From: Gymnorhina tibicen
Taxonomy: Eukaryota; Chordata; Aves; Passeriformes; Artamidae
NCBI GenBank assembly: GCA_013399875.1
Contig: VXAZ01006888.1
Coordinates: 1 to 64,000 of the forward strand
DNA: 64,000 nt
Reading direction: 5' to 3'
Shown here: piece after piece, positions 37,295-49,614 of the stretch
Position numbering within the stretch: the first letter of the stretch is position 1
Layout: the number at the start of each line of letters is the position of its first letter
The notes under the pieces: generated by a model
Told to the model about the DNA's origin: nothing
Database searches by the model: none
Seen by the model: only the letters and a program-made list of their open reading frames with translations
Made by a program: the position numbers and the translations under genes

Positions 37295-40200
37295 ACTCCT
37301 TTTGGTTGTCCAGGAAATTACATTCAGATCTCCAACCCACAGGATGTTTCCTGATACATGGAACTTGGTGGATAAGCTTGTCAGGAGAACAAAAGAACCC
37401 CACACAAAGTAAGGATGGTTCAAAAACCTGTGACCTTGGTGACCCAATTGGTCTTTGCTATCAGTGGTGTGAAATTAGAATATTTTTCCTCACTACAGTA
37501 CAAGGTCAATTATGTGAACCTGTTATTGATACAGATTCTTAAAACAAAACCAGAACAGAACAAGAAAACACACACTGTCCAGCAGCAAAGTGCCCTGTCC
37601 TTCCTTTAAGGTTAGACTGTGCAAATTTTTTTTAAATACCACTTAAGGAAAATATTTTGTAAGAGACACAAACTTTAAGAGTATTTTTAAATTGTTAACC
37701 TTCCATCTACTAAAAATGATCCTGGCTTACAGAGCAAGGTACTATTCTTATCAAACAATACTTATTTGGACAATGTGAGCTATCTTCTGCTATTTATCTC
37801 TACTATTCAATAACACTGATAATACTTAAACCAAGGTAGAAACACAATTATTTACTGTTGTCTTTTGGATTACTTTCCCTCTGTAACACGGAAGATTAAA
37901 CATAATCATTCCAGCTGGAAACACTTTTGAGCTTATTCAAGGACAAGCTCACAAAATAATTTTACCTGTTATTTATATGGTTTCTGAAAAAAAACCCCTA
38001 AAACCAAAAAAGTAAAACACTTAAAATGCATGTAATTAGAATTCATCATACTAAAGTACTTAGGGGTTTTTTTTTGTAAGGAAACCTTTTTTCACATAAA
38101 AGTGCTATGTGGAATGAATAGATATTTATTTTTCTCTAATCTAGAATGTATTTGAGGCATTACACATGAGTTTGGTTTTCTTTTTTTTTGTTTGCTGTTT
38201 TTAATCAGTACAGTAAAAAAAATATCTTGTTTGCTTACCAGATACACTAGTATAATAAACATGTGAAGATAGCATAGTGCTGGCTGCCAAAATATTAATC
38301 AATTTTTCAAAGTTACTTTGAAAGGTGTATCATTATATTAGCAATTCTGAAAATAATTTGAACTTATAAATAGATGTCTAATAAGAATTTAGAAGATCAA
38401 CATTTTATTTTCATGTCTGTAATGAACATTGTGACTGTTCATACTAGTTTCCTTTCCACATCATCTTCCTTTCTATTCTTTGCCTCTTTTATTTTTTCAG
38501 AGATGAAATTATATATTTGGATGCCCATTTTAAGATTTATTTTTGGTGACCAGAACAATCTGTTTAAACAAACTCTAAAGAAAAGAAAAGCTTCATTTCA
38601 ATTTTCTATTCTTTCATGGGATCAGCCAGAAATTATTGTTTAATGGAATGGGTTTTGGTGAGTTAGAATGACAAGTCCTTTTTTTCACTTTTCTGTAATT
38701 GAACCTTTCAAAAACTGTTCATGAAGATTTCAGTGAAAGTTCTCTTTCTGCACAGAGACTATAACATACTTTCTATCTTTAGTCCCTTAAGGCCTTTTAA
38801 AGTTTCCATGTCTTATCGTAGGACCAACCCTGATATATCCACTTATTGGTCAGCATAACAACAGCAGATTTATATTTTCTATTTTTCTGAGCTTTTTGGT
38901 TATTTTTTTAACATTTGTAATGGTGGGAGGCTTGTAGGAGTGAGTTTGCTGTGGAAATAATTCAAATATTTTCATAGTTTGTGCTCAACATAGGTTGTGC
39001 CACAACTCTGGCTGCCCTACAAAACTGGGACCTGAAGGATGGCCAAGAACTCATTCTGCTTACATTCTATTCAGCTACAAAAAGTGAAGATCTGACGGAA
39101 TTTAGGATCTGGATTTATAAATCTGGAATTATGCAGAGATTAACACTTTTAATTTTTCTAAATAAAACAGACAAACATTTTAATGTTCCAGTTTTAACAG
39201 CTTCTGTCATACAAGATGCAAGGTACTGTTCATAACGACAGGAAATTTCATTCTATTAGGAAAACAGTCATACTTTTCCCTTTACGACCAACACACACAC
39301 TTAGAGGCTCTTAAGATAAAAAGAGAGGCACAATATAATTCCCTAATACCATACCAAATTCTTTTCACTTGGATGGCTGAATAGTTCAGAACAGCAGTTA
39401 CCTTGAAAATAAATGACTGTGCTGAAAGGAGAATTAATTAATTCAGATAAACTAAATAAACTTTGTGAACTGACTAATGTAGCAAAAATTACTCGGTGCT
39501 GATACTGCTGTTTTAATTATTAAGTCCACATTAATTAATTTCAAAGCTACCTTTTTTGAAATCCACTGTTTGACCAACATTCAGAGTATAAAACATGCCA
39601 AGAGCCAAATTTTGCTTAGTAACACTTTTGCAAAGGCTGGAACTGAGTCTTCATATAACTAATTGTGAAGAACTTCAAAAGAAAGTGGCGGTTTCAATAA
39701 ACAACACAGGATCCAAATAATTGTGTGGTACTTCCTTGACCACAAACTGAGAAACCAAATTTGATTGTGTCAACCTATTTCTTTCACAGAAGGAGCTGGA
39801 CTTCTTGTTAATTGCCAATATGGTTCTGAATATAAAGGGAACTTAATGTCTCTTTGAGAGATGCAGTAAAATCAGTGATCATGGTTACCCATGCAGAGCT
39901 GCTTGACACAGTGTGATTCAGTCATGACCCACTGTGACATCACAACCTCACTGAATCTAAGAATGTGTCAATGGGTGACAATGAGTTACATTACATTTAT
40001 TAGTTAATGCTGATGATTCTGTACCTAAGGACATAAATAGTATAAAATTTATTTATACCATAATTTGTTCCCTAACACATCACATGTGAAGGACTGTTTT
40101 AGATAGCGCCATGATTGAAGTACTTATTTCTGCTGGGGAATGTTCAGCAGGGATTTTACCATCTGTACATTACTCTAAAAAGACAAAAAGGAAGGTATAA

Positions 40201-40979
40201 TATATTTAAGACTGTCTTTTGTAATGATTAGTTCCATAAATTGCTAAAAAAGTATACAGCCGGCAAATTTATATCTGCAGCATCACACAGCAGGCAGCAG
40301 TAACATCAATACTGTTACTAAAAGATACATTCCCGCAAGGATTTTGTTCTCTAATCCCTCATCATTTTGTTTGATTCTTAAAATGAAAACACCTGTAGCA
40401 ATGATTTCTCCTGACAAGCTGAAAGGCACTGAAGAGAGAACAAGTCTAATAAAATGCTTTAATTACAATCTTTAGTATAACTTCACCATGTATCAACACC
40501 TCTTATGAACATCTTAATCACTTGCTTTTTCTTGTTTTCACTTGAAGCAAATTTAAATTTTTTGGAGAACTCTACACACGACTTCAAGAATGAGTCACGA
40601 ATGTCTTTGAGAAAACCACAGACAAAACAGCTTTAGGAAAACCCCTTAGGAACACTTCATGTCATGTACTTGAATTAAAAATATTTAAGGACAGAAAAAC
40701 TTCTACAAAAACTTTTGAATGCAAGTTTTTCTGCACTAAAGTTGCTTTACCAGGATATTCCTTCTGAGACTGTCTGCTAGAAAATAATCCGTCTAGACCA
40801 AATCCCTGCTTAATTAAAAAAAAAGGAGCTTTTAATTTTAAATACTTTTTAAAAAACTTAAAACTCTTTTTAAAAATACTTTTTACTCTTGAGATAGAAG
40901 CAGGAGATTGCTTACCAGTTACCATCATAGGCAAAACAGACTTGACTTGCAGAAAAAAATTAATTTATTACCAGTTAAA
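37295..40979. other. AT-rich DNA, no feature recognised
   Basis: No gene or classified repeat was found. Frames of 78-90 codons (37306-37542, 38374-38643, 38981-39235, 40662-40934) show no domain. A small CRE/AP-1-like patch lies at about 39915-39958, with TCAGTCATGAC and TGTGACATCAC framed by ATTCAGT and ACTGAAT. Confidence 0.55.
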
Positions 40980-41251
40980 AAAGAGTATGATTATGAGAAA
41001 GAGTAAAAAAATAATCAACCCCAGACTCCAAAACATTTTTTCCCATCCCCACTGTTTTTCCCAGCCTCAACCTCATTCATTAATTCCCAAATTATCTACC
41101 TCTCCCTCTCAAGCAGTGTAGGCAGGTTGTAGTAACTCATAACTGTTACTTTCTGATGCGCCCTTCTCCTCACACTGTTTCCATAGGGGTCTTTCCCAAG
41201 GCTGCAGTGTGGATATCTGGTCCACCATAGTCTCTTAGCAGGCTGCAAGGG
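40980..41251 (-). mobile_element. fragment of ERVL-type LTR, minus strand
   Basis: Read on the minus strand, this contains CCACACTGCAGCCTTGGGAAAG, a GTGTGAGGAGAAGG block, a GAGAGGGAGAGGTAGATAATTTGGG block and GAGGCTGGGAAAAACAGTGG. These parts occur in the same order as in the LTR at 3755-4552, so it is a second, truncated copy of that family. It stops where the CR1 3' end begins at 41252, which suggests the CR1 inserted into it or that a deletion joined them. Confidence 0.6.
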
Positions 41252-42100
41252 AATGGTTTGAGTTGGAAGGGACCTTAAACATCATCTAATCCCAATAACC
41301 CTACTGTGGATATCTTTCACTAGCTCAGGTTGCTGAAAGCCCCTCCAACCCAGCCTTGAACACTTCCAAGGATGGGGCATCCACAACTTCTCTGGGCAAC
41401 CTGTTCCAGTGCCTCACCCCCTTCCTGAGGGTCTCATTGACCCACTTCTCAAAGTGCTCAAGATCCCACTGGTTCACATCCCTTCCTTCAAACATATGAA
41501 CCCCGCTCAAATTGTGTCACCCCCAAACTTGCTGCAGACACACTCAATCTCACTATCTATGTAATGAATAAAAATATTCAGCAGTAACAGTCCCAGTACA
41601 GACAACAGACCCCTGACAGACAACACTTGTTTCTCATTTTCATTTGGACATAGAGCCGTTGACCACAACTCTTTGGATGTGGCCATCCAACCAATTTTTT
41701 ATCCATCACGTATCTCGTCCTTCAAACCCACATCTCTCCAATATAGCCACAAGGATGCAATGTGGGACCTTAACAAATGCTTTACAAAACTCCAGGTAGA
41801 TGGCATAATTTGCCTGTCCCTTGTGCACCAATGTAGTCACTCCGTTGTAAGATTAGTCATGCACAGTTTGCTCTTTGTGAAGCCAAACTGGCTGTTTCTT
41901 GTCAGCTCTCTGGCATCCATGTTACTTGAGATACCTTCCAGCAGAATGTCTGGTCCTTCTTCATGTTCATATGACTGGGGGGGTTTTTTTTGTTTGTTTG
42001 TTTGTTTGTTTGTTTGTTTTAACATCCTCATGATTTTGTGTAGTATATTCCATCTTTCCCCGGCATCCCTGCCACACTGGCTGTGGGGTATAACCACGTT
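41252..42100 (-). mobile_element. CR1 LINE, minus strand, with internal deletion
   Basis: The CR1 3' end lies at the low coordinate: AATGGTTTGAGTTGGAAGGG, then a downstream block for the ORF2 C-terminus. The minus-strand frame at 41325-41510 reads LEHFEKWVNETLRKG followed directly by VRHWNRLPREVVDAPSLEVF. In full-length CR1 these two motifs are separated by well over 100 residues, so a deletion has joined them. Further upstream (about 41520-41960) reverse-transcriptase sequence is visible: SQFGFTKSKLCMTNL, IYLEFCKAF, NWLDGHIQRVVVNG and a decayed GSV..GTV region, all with stops and frameshifts. A GTTT microsatellite has expanded within it at 41984-42020. The element is dead. The 154-codon plus-strand frame at 41673-42137 is its antisense. 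Confidence 0.88.
41976..42020. repeat. T run and (TTTG)n microsatellite inside CR1
   Basis: Runs of G and then T are followed by about nine TTTG units. It lies between two recognisable pieces of CR1 reverse-transcriptase sequence, so it grew inside the LINE. Confidence 0.9.
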
Positions 42101-44425
42101 CTGCAATGGGACAGTTGGAGCAGGCTGGAACCATTAATTAGACACTAAATATATATTGTATTAAAAATGTTAATATCTATCATATATATTATTTCTCTTC
42201 TTTTCCTACTTTGACTTCTTTTTCTTTTTTTTTTTTTTGTTTTATGTAAGGAACATAAGGTGTGAGGATTTTTCCTTCCTTTTGTGCATACATTTATGGT
42301 TTTGCTGTCTTCCAGAAAATGTTGTTGCTAGAAGAGTGTCCTCCAGTGTGCCTTGTACTCATAGAAATACTTCAAATTATAACATGTTAAAATAATAAAA
42401 TTTAGATTTTGAAACATACTGGCTCTTTTGAACAATATTAAATTTTAGTTGTGCAAATAATTTATTTTGAAAAGTTGTCATCTATACAGCAAAAAATGAA
42501 AGCAATGTCATGACTAAAAAACCTTCCTTTAAATTCTTTTAATTGAAAGAACAGTAGGAGAATCAGTTTCTGTAATAAATTTAAAAAAATATTTTAAAAT
42601 ATATTAAAAATAATTTAAATGCTCATTTTGATAGTTTAATCATATTTTTGCAAAATAAACAAAAAGTAAGTTATATTTATGCTGGTAGATACTTTTTTTG
42701 TGCATTTTAAAGAAATCAGATTTGTATCGGTTTATACCAAGATTTAGACAGAAATCTCTATTTTTCTAAAACTAGCTCTGAAATTTAGGAATTGTGGTTT
42801 TAATAAGTGTCCCCCATATAAAGTTTGGAGGCACATGAATCCAGAAAAAATATGAACCTGATCCTAATAAATGTTTTCTGGAATTCCCTAGTATCATTTA
42901 GACACAGCTATCATCTACAATTTCAGCATGTGTTCTAACCTGCAGAGCTCTAACTTAGAAAAAGGTGCCATAGGCAGTTTATTTCCTACTTTATTTTTTC
43001 TTTAGTACCTTTAGTACCAGTCCAGTGTAAATGAGATAATTCTAATTTTTAAAATAATTTACCCTTCCTATAGGTTTTAGTCTATACTTAACTATATGCA
43101 GAAATAGTTTGTTCTTCAAAGGACTGGATCATAGCAACTTGCAGTTTCCCAGATGGAAATTCTGAACAGCTGAGTTTCTGCTGCTTGCTTCCTGGTACAA
43201 GAAAAGGCATTTGTAGATCAAGCAAGCAGCAGATGGAGAACAATTGGAGTATATAATTATTCGGCCTGGACTCCTTTTAAATGAGAAGGCTGAACTCTAT
43301 CTGTTTGGCTGGGAAGACAAAGGAATAGAGTAGCACATGGTAGATAAACCTTCCAAAGATCCTTTAAAATAAATCTAGGCAAATATGTGAAATAACTTCA
43401 TCAGTTAACAGGGTGTCCTTTTCTGTGAACTCCAAAATCTGGCAACTCATTGTCGGTTTGCTTTTGAAGGTTGAGATTAATACACAGCCTACCCAAACAC
43501 TTCTGTATTAATAAACTACATTGATTTCAGTATGTTACCTGAGGACTCCATCTGGTGACTCTCCTTTACTTTGCCAGATTTTGAAAAGCTGCAGCCTTAC
43601 TGTGATCTAATGCCAAAATATAAAATCCACTGTAGGAAAGTATTAAAATATTGTGATTCTTGCTCTGTGGAAGTGAATAATTGAATTCTGTGACTTTTTG
43701 AAACTGCCCTTGTAGGAGCATTACATTTTGTAAGCTGACATCTAACAATAAGGCTACGTGCCAAAATCAGTGTCTAGAGAGCTATGATTATTTTTGTTAA
43801 TTATTCAAGATTAAATGGACATATGAAGGAAAATACAGAGGGCATCAAATCAGGAGTAATAAAGTATTATGAGAAAAAGAAGCCAATCATAATAATTGAA
43901 ATACCAGTAAAATCTGAAATTAGAAAAAAAATAGAGGACAGTAAAATATTTCAGAAGACAAATGGGAAGCATTATATGCTCTTAAGATATCTAAACTGCT
44001 TTCTGAAACTACATAGTTAAATCAGAAATTACTCATGTATTTTCCACATAATAGTTTTCATAGCAAAGAAAGACTAAGGATGGAGAAAAACAGAGGAAAC
44101 CTTTGTTTATACCAACAAAAATGAAGATTAGAATTACAACTACATGTAGTAAAGCTTGGTTTAGAAAATCGATGCTGTAAACCAAACTTAATGACTGAAG
44201 AAAATTTTAAGATGACTGATGGTTTTACTGTGTTAAAATCTAGGAAAAAAGTCAGACTAAAGCAAGGAAAACTAGGAATAAGTAAAGCAGTTAAGCAGCA
44301 ATAAAACCGTAGTAGAAATGTTACCTGCTTCCTCCTATTTTTTGAGTTTTGTCTTCCACCTCATTTGAAGTTTCAAAAGTTAAATTCTTTTCTATGGAAC
44401 TGTGGCAAATCAAAGGCCTTGGATC
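42101..44425. other. AT-rich DNA, no feature recognised
   Basis: No gene or classified repeat was found. A poly-T run lies at about 42220-42238. Small frames, such as 78 codons at 43784-44020, have no domain. Confidence 0.6.
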
Positions 44426-44921
44426 CACACGTAATATGATGAAGACTTCATCTCACATTTTCTTTACATATTCAAGTATTTAAGCCCTTTTTATGTCACT
44501 TTGGAAGGGCTCTAACTGGAAAATAGGATATTTGTGAATATGTATGAGGCTCCCTTACCCAAACTCATTTAAGCTAATTCAGGAAAAGCAGATGGTTTCT
44601 TCACCTGTGCATCACAAGCAGTCCGACTGTGTGCTTATTCCTTGCACTGACAACGAGACTTCCATGGTACTCTCGTGGCCTCATTTCTAGATCCAAGTCA
44701 GGCAAGACAGTGCCGGGGCATTTAGCTGATTCAAACTAAGGTGTGACACTTTGGAGTACAAATGTGCAGCTGCGTGCCCCGACAACTTCTGAAGTCAAGC
44801 AATGAAGTACCTATGGAACTGAGGCCAAGTTCCTGATGTCTGACAGAGGTTTTTGGATGTCATTTAGAGGCTGGGATGACTCGCATTCCTCACCTTACAT
44901 CTCATTCAACTACGTCCACTT
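44426..44921 (+). repeat. unclassified 496-bp duplicated sequence, copy A
   Basis: This block is repeated in the same orientation at 53798-54293 with a constant offset of 9372 bp. No insertion or deletion separates the copies, and I count 13 substitutions in 496 positions (about 97.4% identity). Twelve differences are transitions, and seven are CpG-to-TpG/CpA type. The flanks are unrelated, and I see no terminal inverted repeats, poly-A tail or target-site duplication. It is GC-richer than the surrounding DNA and has no long ORF. It may be a piece of an unrecognised transposable element or a small segmental duplication. Confidence 0.93.
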
Positions 44922-47900
44922 TTGGGCAGTGCAGAATGACTGAGTAAGATTAGATAACTTTCTCCTAAGTTATGAACCAAATACACCTAAAAATTACTTT
45001 TATTCATTCTAATATGAACTATTTTAACAATATTATTAGGATTTTGCTCTTTGTGATCATCACCATTTTTACAGGTGAAAAAATAGATTCCATAACCTCT
45101 GTTTTTAAAAAATCTTTCCTGAAAATTGAACCTTTTTTCCTGTGGTTAGTGGTTCAGAAACACAAGGAGATAGGCTATAACCTTTTTTCCTGTGGTTAGT
45201 GGTTCAGAAACACAAGGAGATAGGCTATAATCATAAATAATTAATCTTTTGCACATTTTTGAACTTCCCTGTATTTCATAGTTTTGATTTTACACAATGA
45301 AATGCAACACTTCAACTCAAAGATTAAAGAATACATGCAGAAATAGCAAATCTATACCTCATTGAAAAGCAGCAAAATTATGCTCTAGATCATTTTATAT
45401 TTTCTTTCTTTAAAGAGGAATGGGTACTATTTTGCTTCAGCCAAGCTGACGTGGGTGCATATGCACACACCATCGCACAAAGGCACGTTGGCACGAACAC
45501 AACTGCACATACAGACATGGCTAGATGGAAGTACTGAACAAAAATAACAGATGTTAATGCTTTGTCCTTTCAAGTCAAAATGCTGACATTTTTTGAAGTA
45601 GCCTTAACAAAATGCTTACATCTGGTATATATTTAATAGTCTTTACTGCACTCAGTATGACTAGAATTTTTGTCCCATGTGCATTATTCATAATTACCGA
45701 TGTGTAAGATTTGTTCTACCAGAATTAAAATTCTATTAATTGGATTTTATATATTAAATACACTGTGGAGTAGATAGAATGTATAGTGTAGAAATAAATA
45801 ATTTTTAGAATACTTAGTAGACAAAGTGAGAGATGCTCATCAAGAAAAGTTCATCTCAAACATTTGCCCACGCACAGTTTACAACAGAGAATTTTCTCCT
45901 GATTATTGAATTGTGTCTGACTTAAATTACAATACATAAAAGGCTCCCACCTTTTCTAACCTGAATCTTTCATAATCTACATAAGTGCATTATATACTAT
46001 CCAGTGGTATGAGTGTGAGGACATAATCCTTTTTTTCTGCCACAAAGAGTGCACTTACTTAGTTTCCGCTACTACAATGTCATGGCTATCTTAGCACATA
46101 ACAATGACTGCGTTGTGCCCAACATCATCCTAACAGCTATTTTCCTGTTTTCATTATTTGTTTTTATTGGGGTTTTTTTGGAGGGATGGATTTTTGTGTA
46201 TGTTTCTAATTCAGAAAAGTACAATACTCAACTGAAAGAAACACAATAAAATAAAGTTGACTTAAATGTCATGCTACTAAGGTAAGAGATTAAATTAGCT
46301 CTAAAGTAGTGGAAGGTACAGGATTTAGAGCACAGCTGTTACATGACAGTCAAATATAAAAAGAAAATACAGTGATTAATGATTCCTGAACCCCGTTGAT
46401 GATTTTCAGTCAAACTTTCTTGTTAAAAATGGACTGTATAAAAGAAACAATAGCCAGTGTGAAGTGGCTGCACTAAGCACGTAACATGCAGTCAGAAGCA
46501 TTGGGACACACTTCTGTACATGCGTGTGGCTATACCTGTTACTGATACAGACACAGTATAATGTTAATATGAAATAAGTCATCAGTGATAATTATTTGGA
46601 GAGGAAAAGTAAATGTACCTAAAGACTGTGATTACTTATTCTCCAGCTGGGAGAATTCATGGATCTACATCCCATGCTGTAGACATGGAAGAGAAGAGTT
46701 TGAGTACTGATCTGTACCATAGCAAATTTGTATTTATTCTGTGTTTAATACACTGATATTGCAGTCATCCTGTACTACAACCATACGAATATCCTGAAAT
46801 TTGGAAAGGAAGAAGATTAGAATAAAAATGAAAACAGAGAAGAAACACTGCCATATTTCTTCCTGTTGCTGTTTTAGCTAGAGGAAGTAACATCTTTATG
46901 TCTCTTCTCTGTGGAGGTTAAAACTAGCAAAAGACAAGCAGAATCGGATGATCTGTCACACTAAGTAAACAGGAACATAGGTTTCTGTGTCAGTTGCTGA
47001 ACTGTCCTTTTTATTTATACATAATTTTGGAACACATGGTCTTCTCTTGCAAGAGTCTATAAATACTCAAATAATCTAAAATCCTTAGGACAAGGAGAAA
47101 GTTGTTTTACTCGATGACGTCTGTAGATAATTTTACAAATGTACTAACTATGAAAACAAACAAAAAAAGGATCACTATTACTAAGGATCATCTTGTTTAA
47201 TGATAGAAGAATCCAGACACATATTTTTATGCAGCACTGTCCCTATATAGGCTGGCTTTCATTCTTTTTCTGCTTGCATTTTTTTGTCTAGTGATATACT
47301 TGCTTTATTTACCATATTTTTTTTCTTTTGCTGTTCTCTTTACTGCTCTTGTGAGGTCTGCTTCAGTAATCTGAAGATGCCAAGCTTCAGTATGGATAGC
47401 ATGGATACTGGAATAGACAATATATACATATGATACCAGGCTCAGGAAAGCATGCAATTGTCTTGAAGACAGCAATAGAATTCAAAATAATCTTGACAAA
47501 TAAGATGTTTGAAATAATAGAATGCAATTCAATAGAGACAACTACAAGATACTCAGACAGAAAAAACATGTACAAATTGGGGGACTACTGCTTAGGTAAA
47601 ATTTCTGCAGGTCTCCTAGTTAGAGAGGATGTCAAGGTCAACATGAGCCAACAAAAAGAATCCCAATAATCATGAGTCAGCAACATCAAAAAGTGGACAT
47701 TGTGACAAAGCATTTATTGTGGCATAAAAGAGGTATACAGATATCCTTTTAATCAATACAGCATTCATGAATACACTTGCATACTCTCTGAAACTTTTGT
47801 TCACCGAACTTCATAATGAGTAGATACCAACTGGTGAGAGAGGCAACAGAACAAAAATACTGATTGAAGGTCTTGATTTTATAACCTTCAAGAAAGGTAG

Positions 47901-48905
47901 AATAAGGAGAAGATTTAGGAAGAATGTGTTAATAGATTTCAAGAAAATAAAATGCTATTCAAAAAAAGGGTTTATATACTCTCTTTATCAGAAAAGAAGT
48001 AATGGGCTTAAATTGCAAGGAAAAAAGACTCATTGTCTTGTATAAGACATATTAGAAAACACTTTTGGAAGGAAAAGGTAGTGAAGAACTAGAAAGTTTG
48101 CCAAAGAAACCTGTCAACCTTCTGTCATTGAAAGTACTTTTAAGTAGATTAGATAAATGTCTGTCAAGAATGGATTAGTTTTCCAAACTCTTTTTCATAC
48201 TTAACATAGTATGAAGTTTCTGAATTGACTTTAAATGAAAACCACTTTATTCTTCATTCTGTTCTCTACATGTTTTCCTCCTTCCAGTCTTTGATATTTT
48301 TGAGATGCTTCTGATTAGTTTTTATGAAGATCTGAAAGTAGTTCAGGATAACACTGAGAATATATAAGGCTGCTTATATTCTTGTTCTCCCTGTGTTGTA
48401 TTTTAAATACCATATTTTTATTTCTCCTATTTTGTTGTGGGTTTTTTTCTTCTTTTGAGCACACCATCTGCTGTCCTAGATGGGTGAAACCATATTGCAT
48501 ATTTATACCCAATGTCATACTAGTGCTGATACTGAAGCTGTTCAATACTAAATCTCTATGAACTTTCCTTACTTCTAATCTCAGTATCCTGCTATTTTCA
48601 TCTTTCTCTGTGTTTCTCTATAGTGCTCAGAAAAGAGAAATACTATCTATCATATAGCTCAAAACTTATCATGGATAACCTATAGCTAATTATACACTCA
48701 CATTCTTCATATATTCTCTTACCTTCGTATCACTACCTTTTATATCAACTCCTTTTGTTGTAAATACTGTGCATACTGAGATTTGTATGAAGTGACATAT
48801 GCAATTAAATTTTATTGTGAACTCATGAAGTGCTGGAGCAAATTTATGTTTACTGGAATTATATAGAACTGACAAAACAAACAGGAATACAAATGAAACG
48901 TGTAA
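44922..48905. other. AT-rich DNA, no gene recognised
   Basis: Apart from the 50-bp tandem duplication at 45131-45230 and a decayed CA-rich, CpG-containing patch near 45445-45530, no gene or repeat was recognised. All frames are under 80 codons and without domains. Confidence 0.6.
45131..45230. repeat. perfect 50-bp tandem duplication
   Basis: The 50-nt unit beginning CCTTTTTTCCTGTGG and ending GATAGGCTATAA is present twice head to tail with no mismatch. The absence of divergence points to a very recent event, a polymorphic repeat or an assembly artefact. Confidence 0.95.
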
Positions 48906-48910
48906 ATGGT
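48906..48910. repeat. target-site duplication, left copy
   Basis: ATGGT lies immediately before the TG of the solo LTR and matches 49610-49614. Confidence 0.85.
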
Positions 48911-49397
48911 TGTCCTAGGTTACAAAATAAGATGTAACCAAAAGTATGTATTCTATTATCATCTCCACAAGCTGTTAAAACAGGTGGGGCTGTGCTCGGT
49001 ATCCCCTACCATGACTCACCCCTGATAACTCCCTCTGGGAGCCATCTCTGTTTAATGGGCAATCAAGGACCTACCCCATGACTCATAGAATTACATCACC
49101 CCACTGTGAGATGCTCCGCCCAGGGGGACGAACCAAACATTCCCACGTGGATGTAATCTGGGGTTTGGAACAGCACAAGCAGCCTTACCTACTGCGTTCC
49201 CAGAGGATAAGAGCTACACAACAATCACTGGACCCTCCAAGGAGGACCAGACCTTTCTACAGGACCACCACTCCAACAGAACCACTTCAAAGAGAACTGC
49301 AGCCACCACCTGATCAGACTGCTACCAACACCCTGCCCGGCAGGGTGTCAGGTCGTATCCTGACTCTGTCAGGTTAAGCTGGTATTTTCTGTATTAT

Positions 49398-49436
<39 letters not shown>

Positions 49437-49609
49437 TAAAGAACTATTATTCCTATTTCTTACATAATTGCCTGTGAGCAAAATTTCAAACTTATAATAA
49501 TTCAGTTAATTTCAAAATTATAATAATTTGGAGGGGAGGGGCTTACATTCTCCATTCCAAGGGAGGCTCCTGCCTTCCTTGGCAGACACCTATCTTTCAA
49601 ACCAAGATA
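48911..49609 (+). mobile_element. complete solo LTR of an endogenous retrovirus, plus strand, 5-bp TSD
   Basis: The 699-bp element starts TGTCCTAGGTTACAAAATAA and ends CAAACCAAGATA, where the usual terminal CA has become TA. It is flanked by ATGGT at 48906-48910 and 49610-49614. Landmarks include a GGGGCTGTGCTCGGTATCCCC block near 48986-49005, a CCACGTGG E-box near 49144, and AGCAGCCTTACCTACTGCG near 49180-49197. A (TA)15 tract lies at 49403-49432 and is followed by TTAGTAAAGAACTATTATTCC at the start of a region shared with the LTR at 14504-15450. A 26-bp unit in that region is duplicated in tandem (about 49483-49534). No internal retroviral genes remain. The ORF of 99 codons at 49078-49377 is not retroviral coding sequence. 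Confidence 0.9.
49403..49432. repeat. (TA)15 microsatellite inside LTR
   Basis: There are fifteen TA units just upstream of the shared TTAGTAAAGAAC block. The position is homologous to the AT repeat in the other solo LTR. Confidence 0.93.
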
Positions 49610-49614
49610 ATGGT
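49610..49614. repeat. target-site duplication, right copy
   Basis: ATGGT lies immediately after the solo LTR and matches 48906-48910. Confidence 0.85.

Noticed and set aside
41673..42137. 154-codon plus-strand ORF as a gene
   Set aside because: It is the antisense of CR1 reverse-transcriptase sequence and runs through a GTTT microsatellite.
49078..49377. 99-codon ORF as retroviral protein
   Set aside because: It lies wholly within the U3 of a solo LTR, where no coding sequence is expected, and has no domain.
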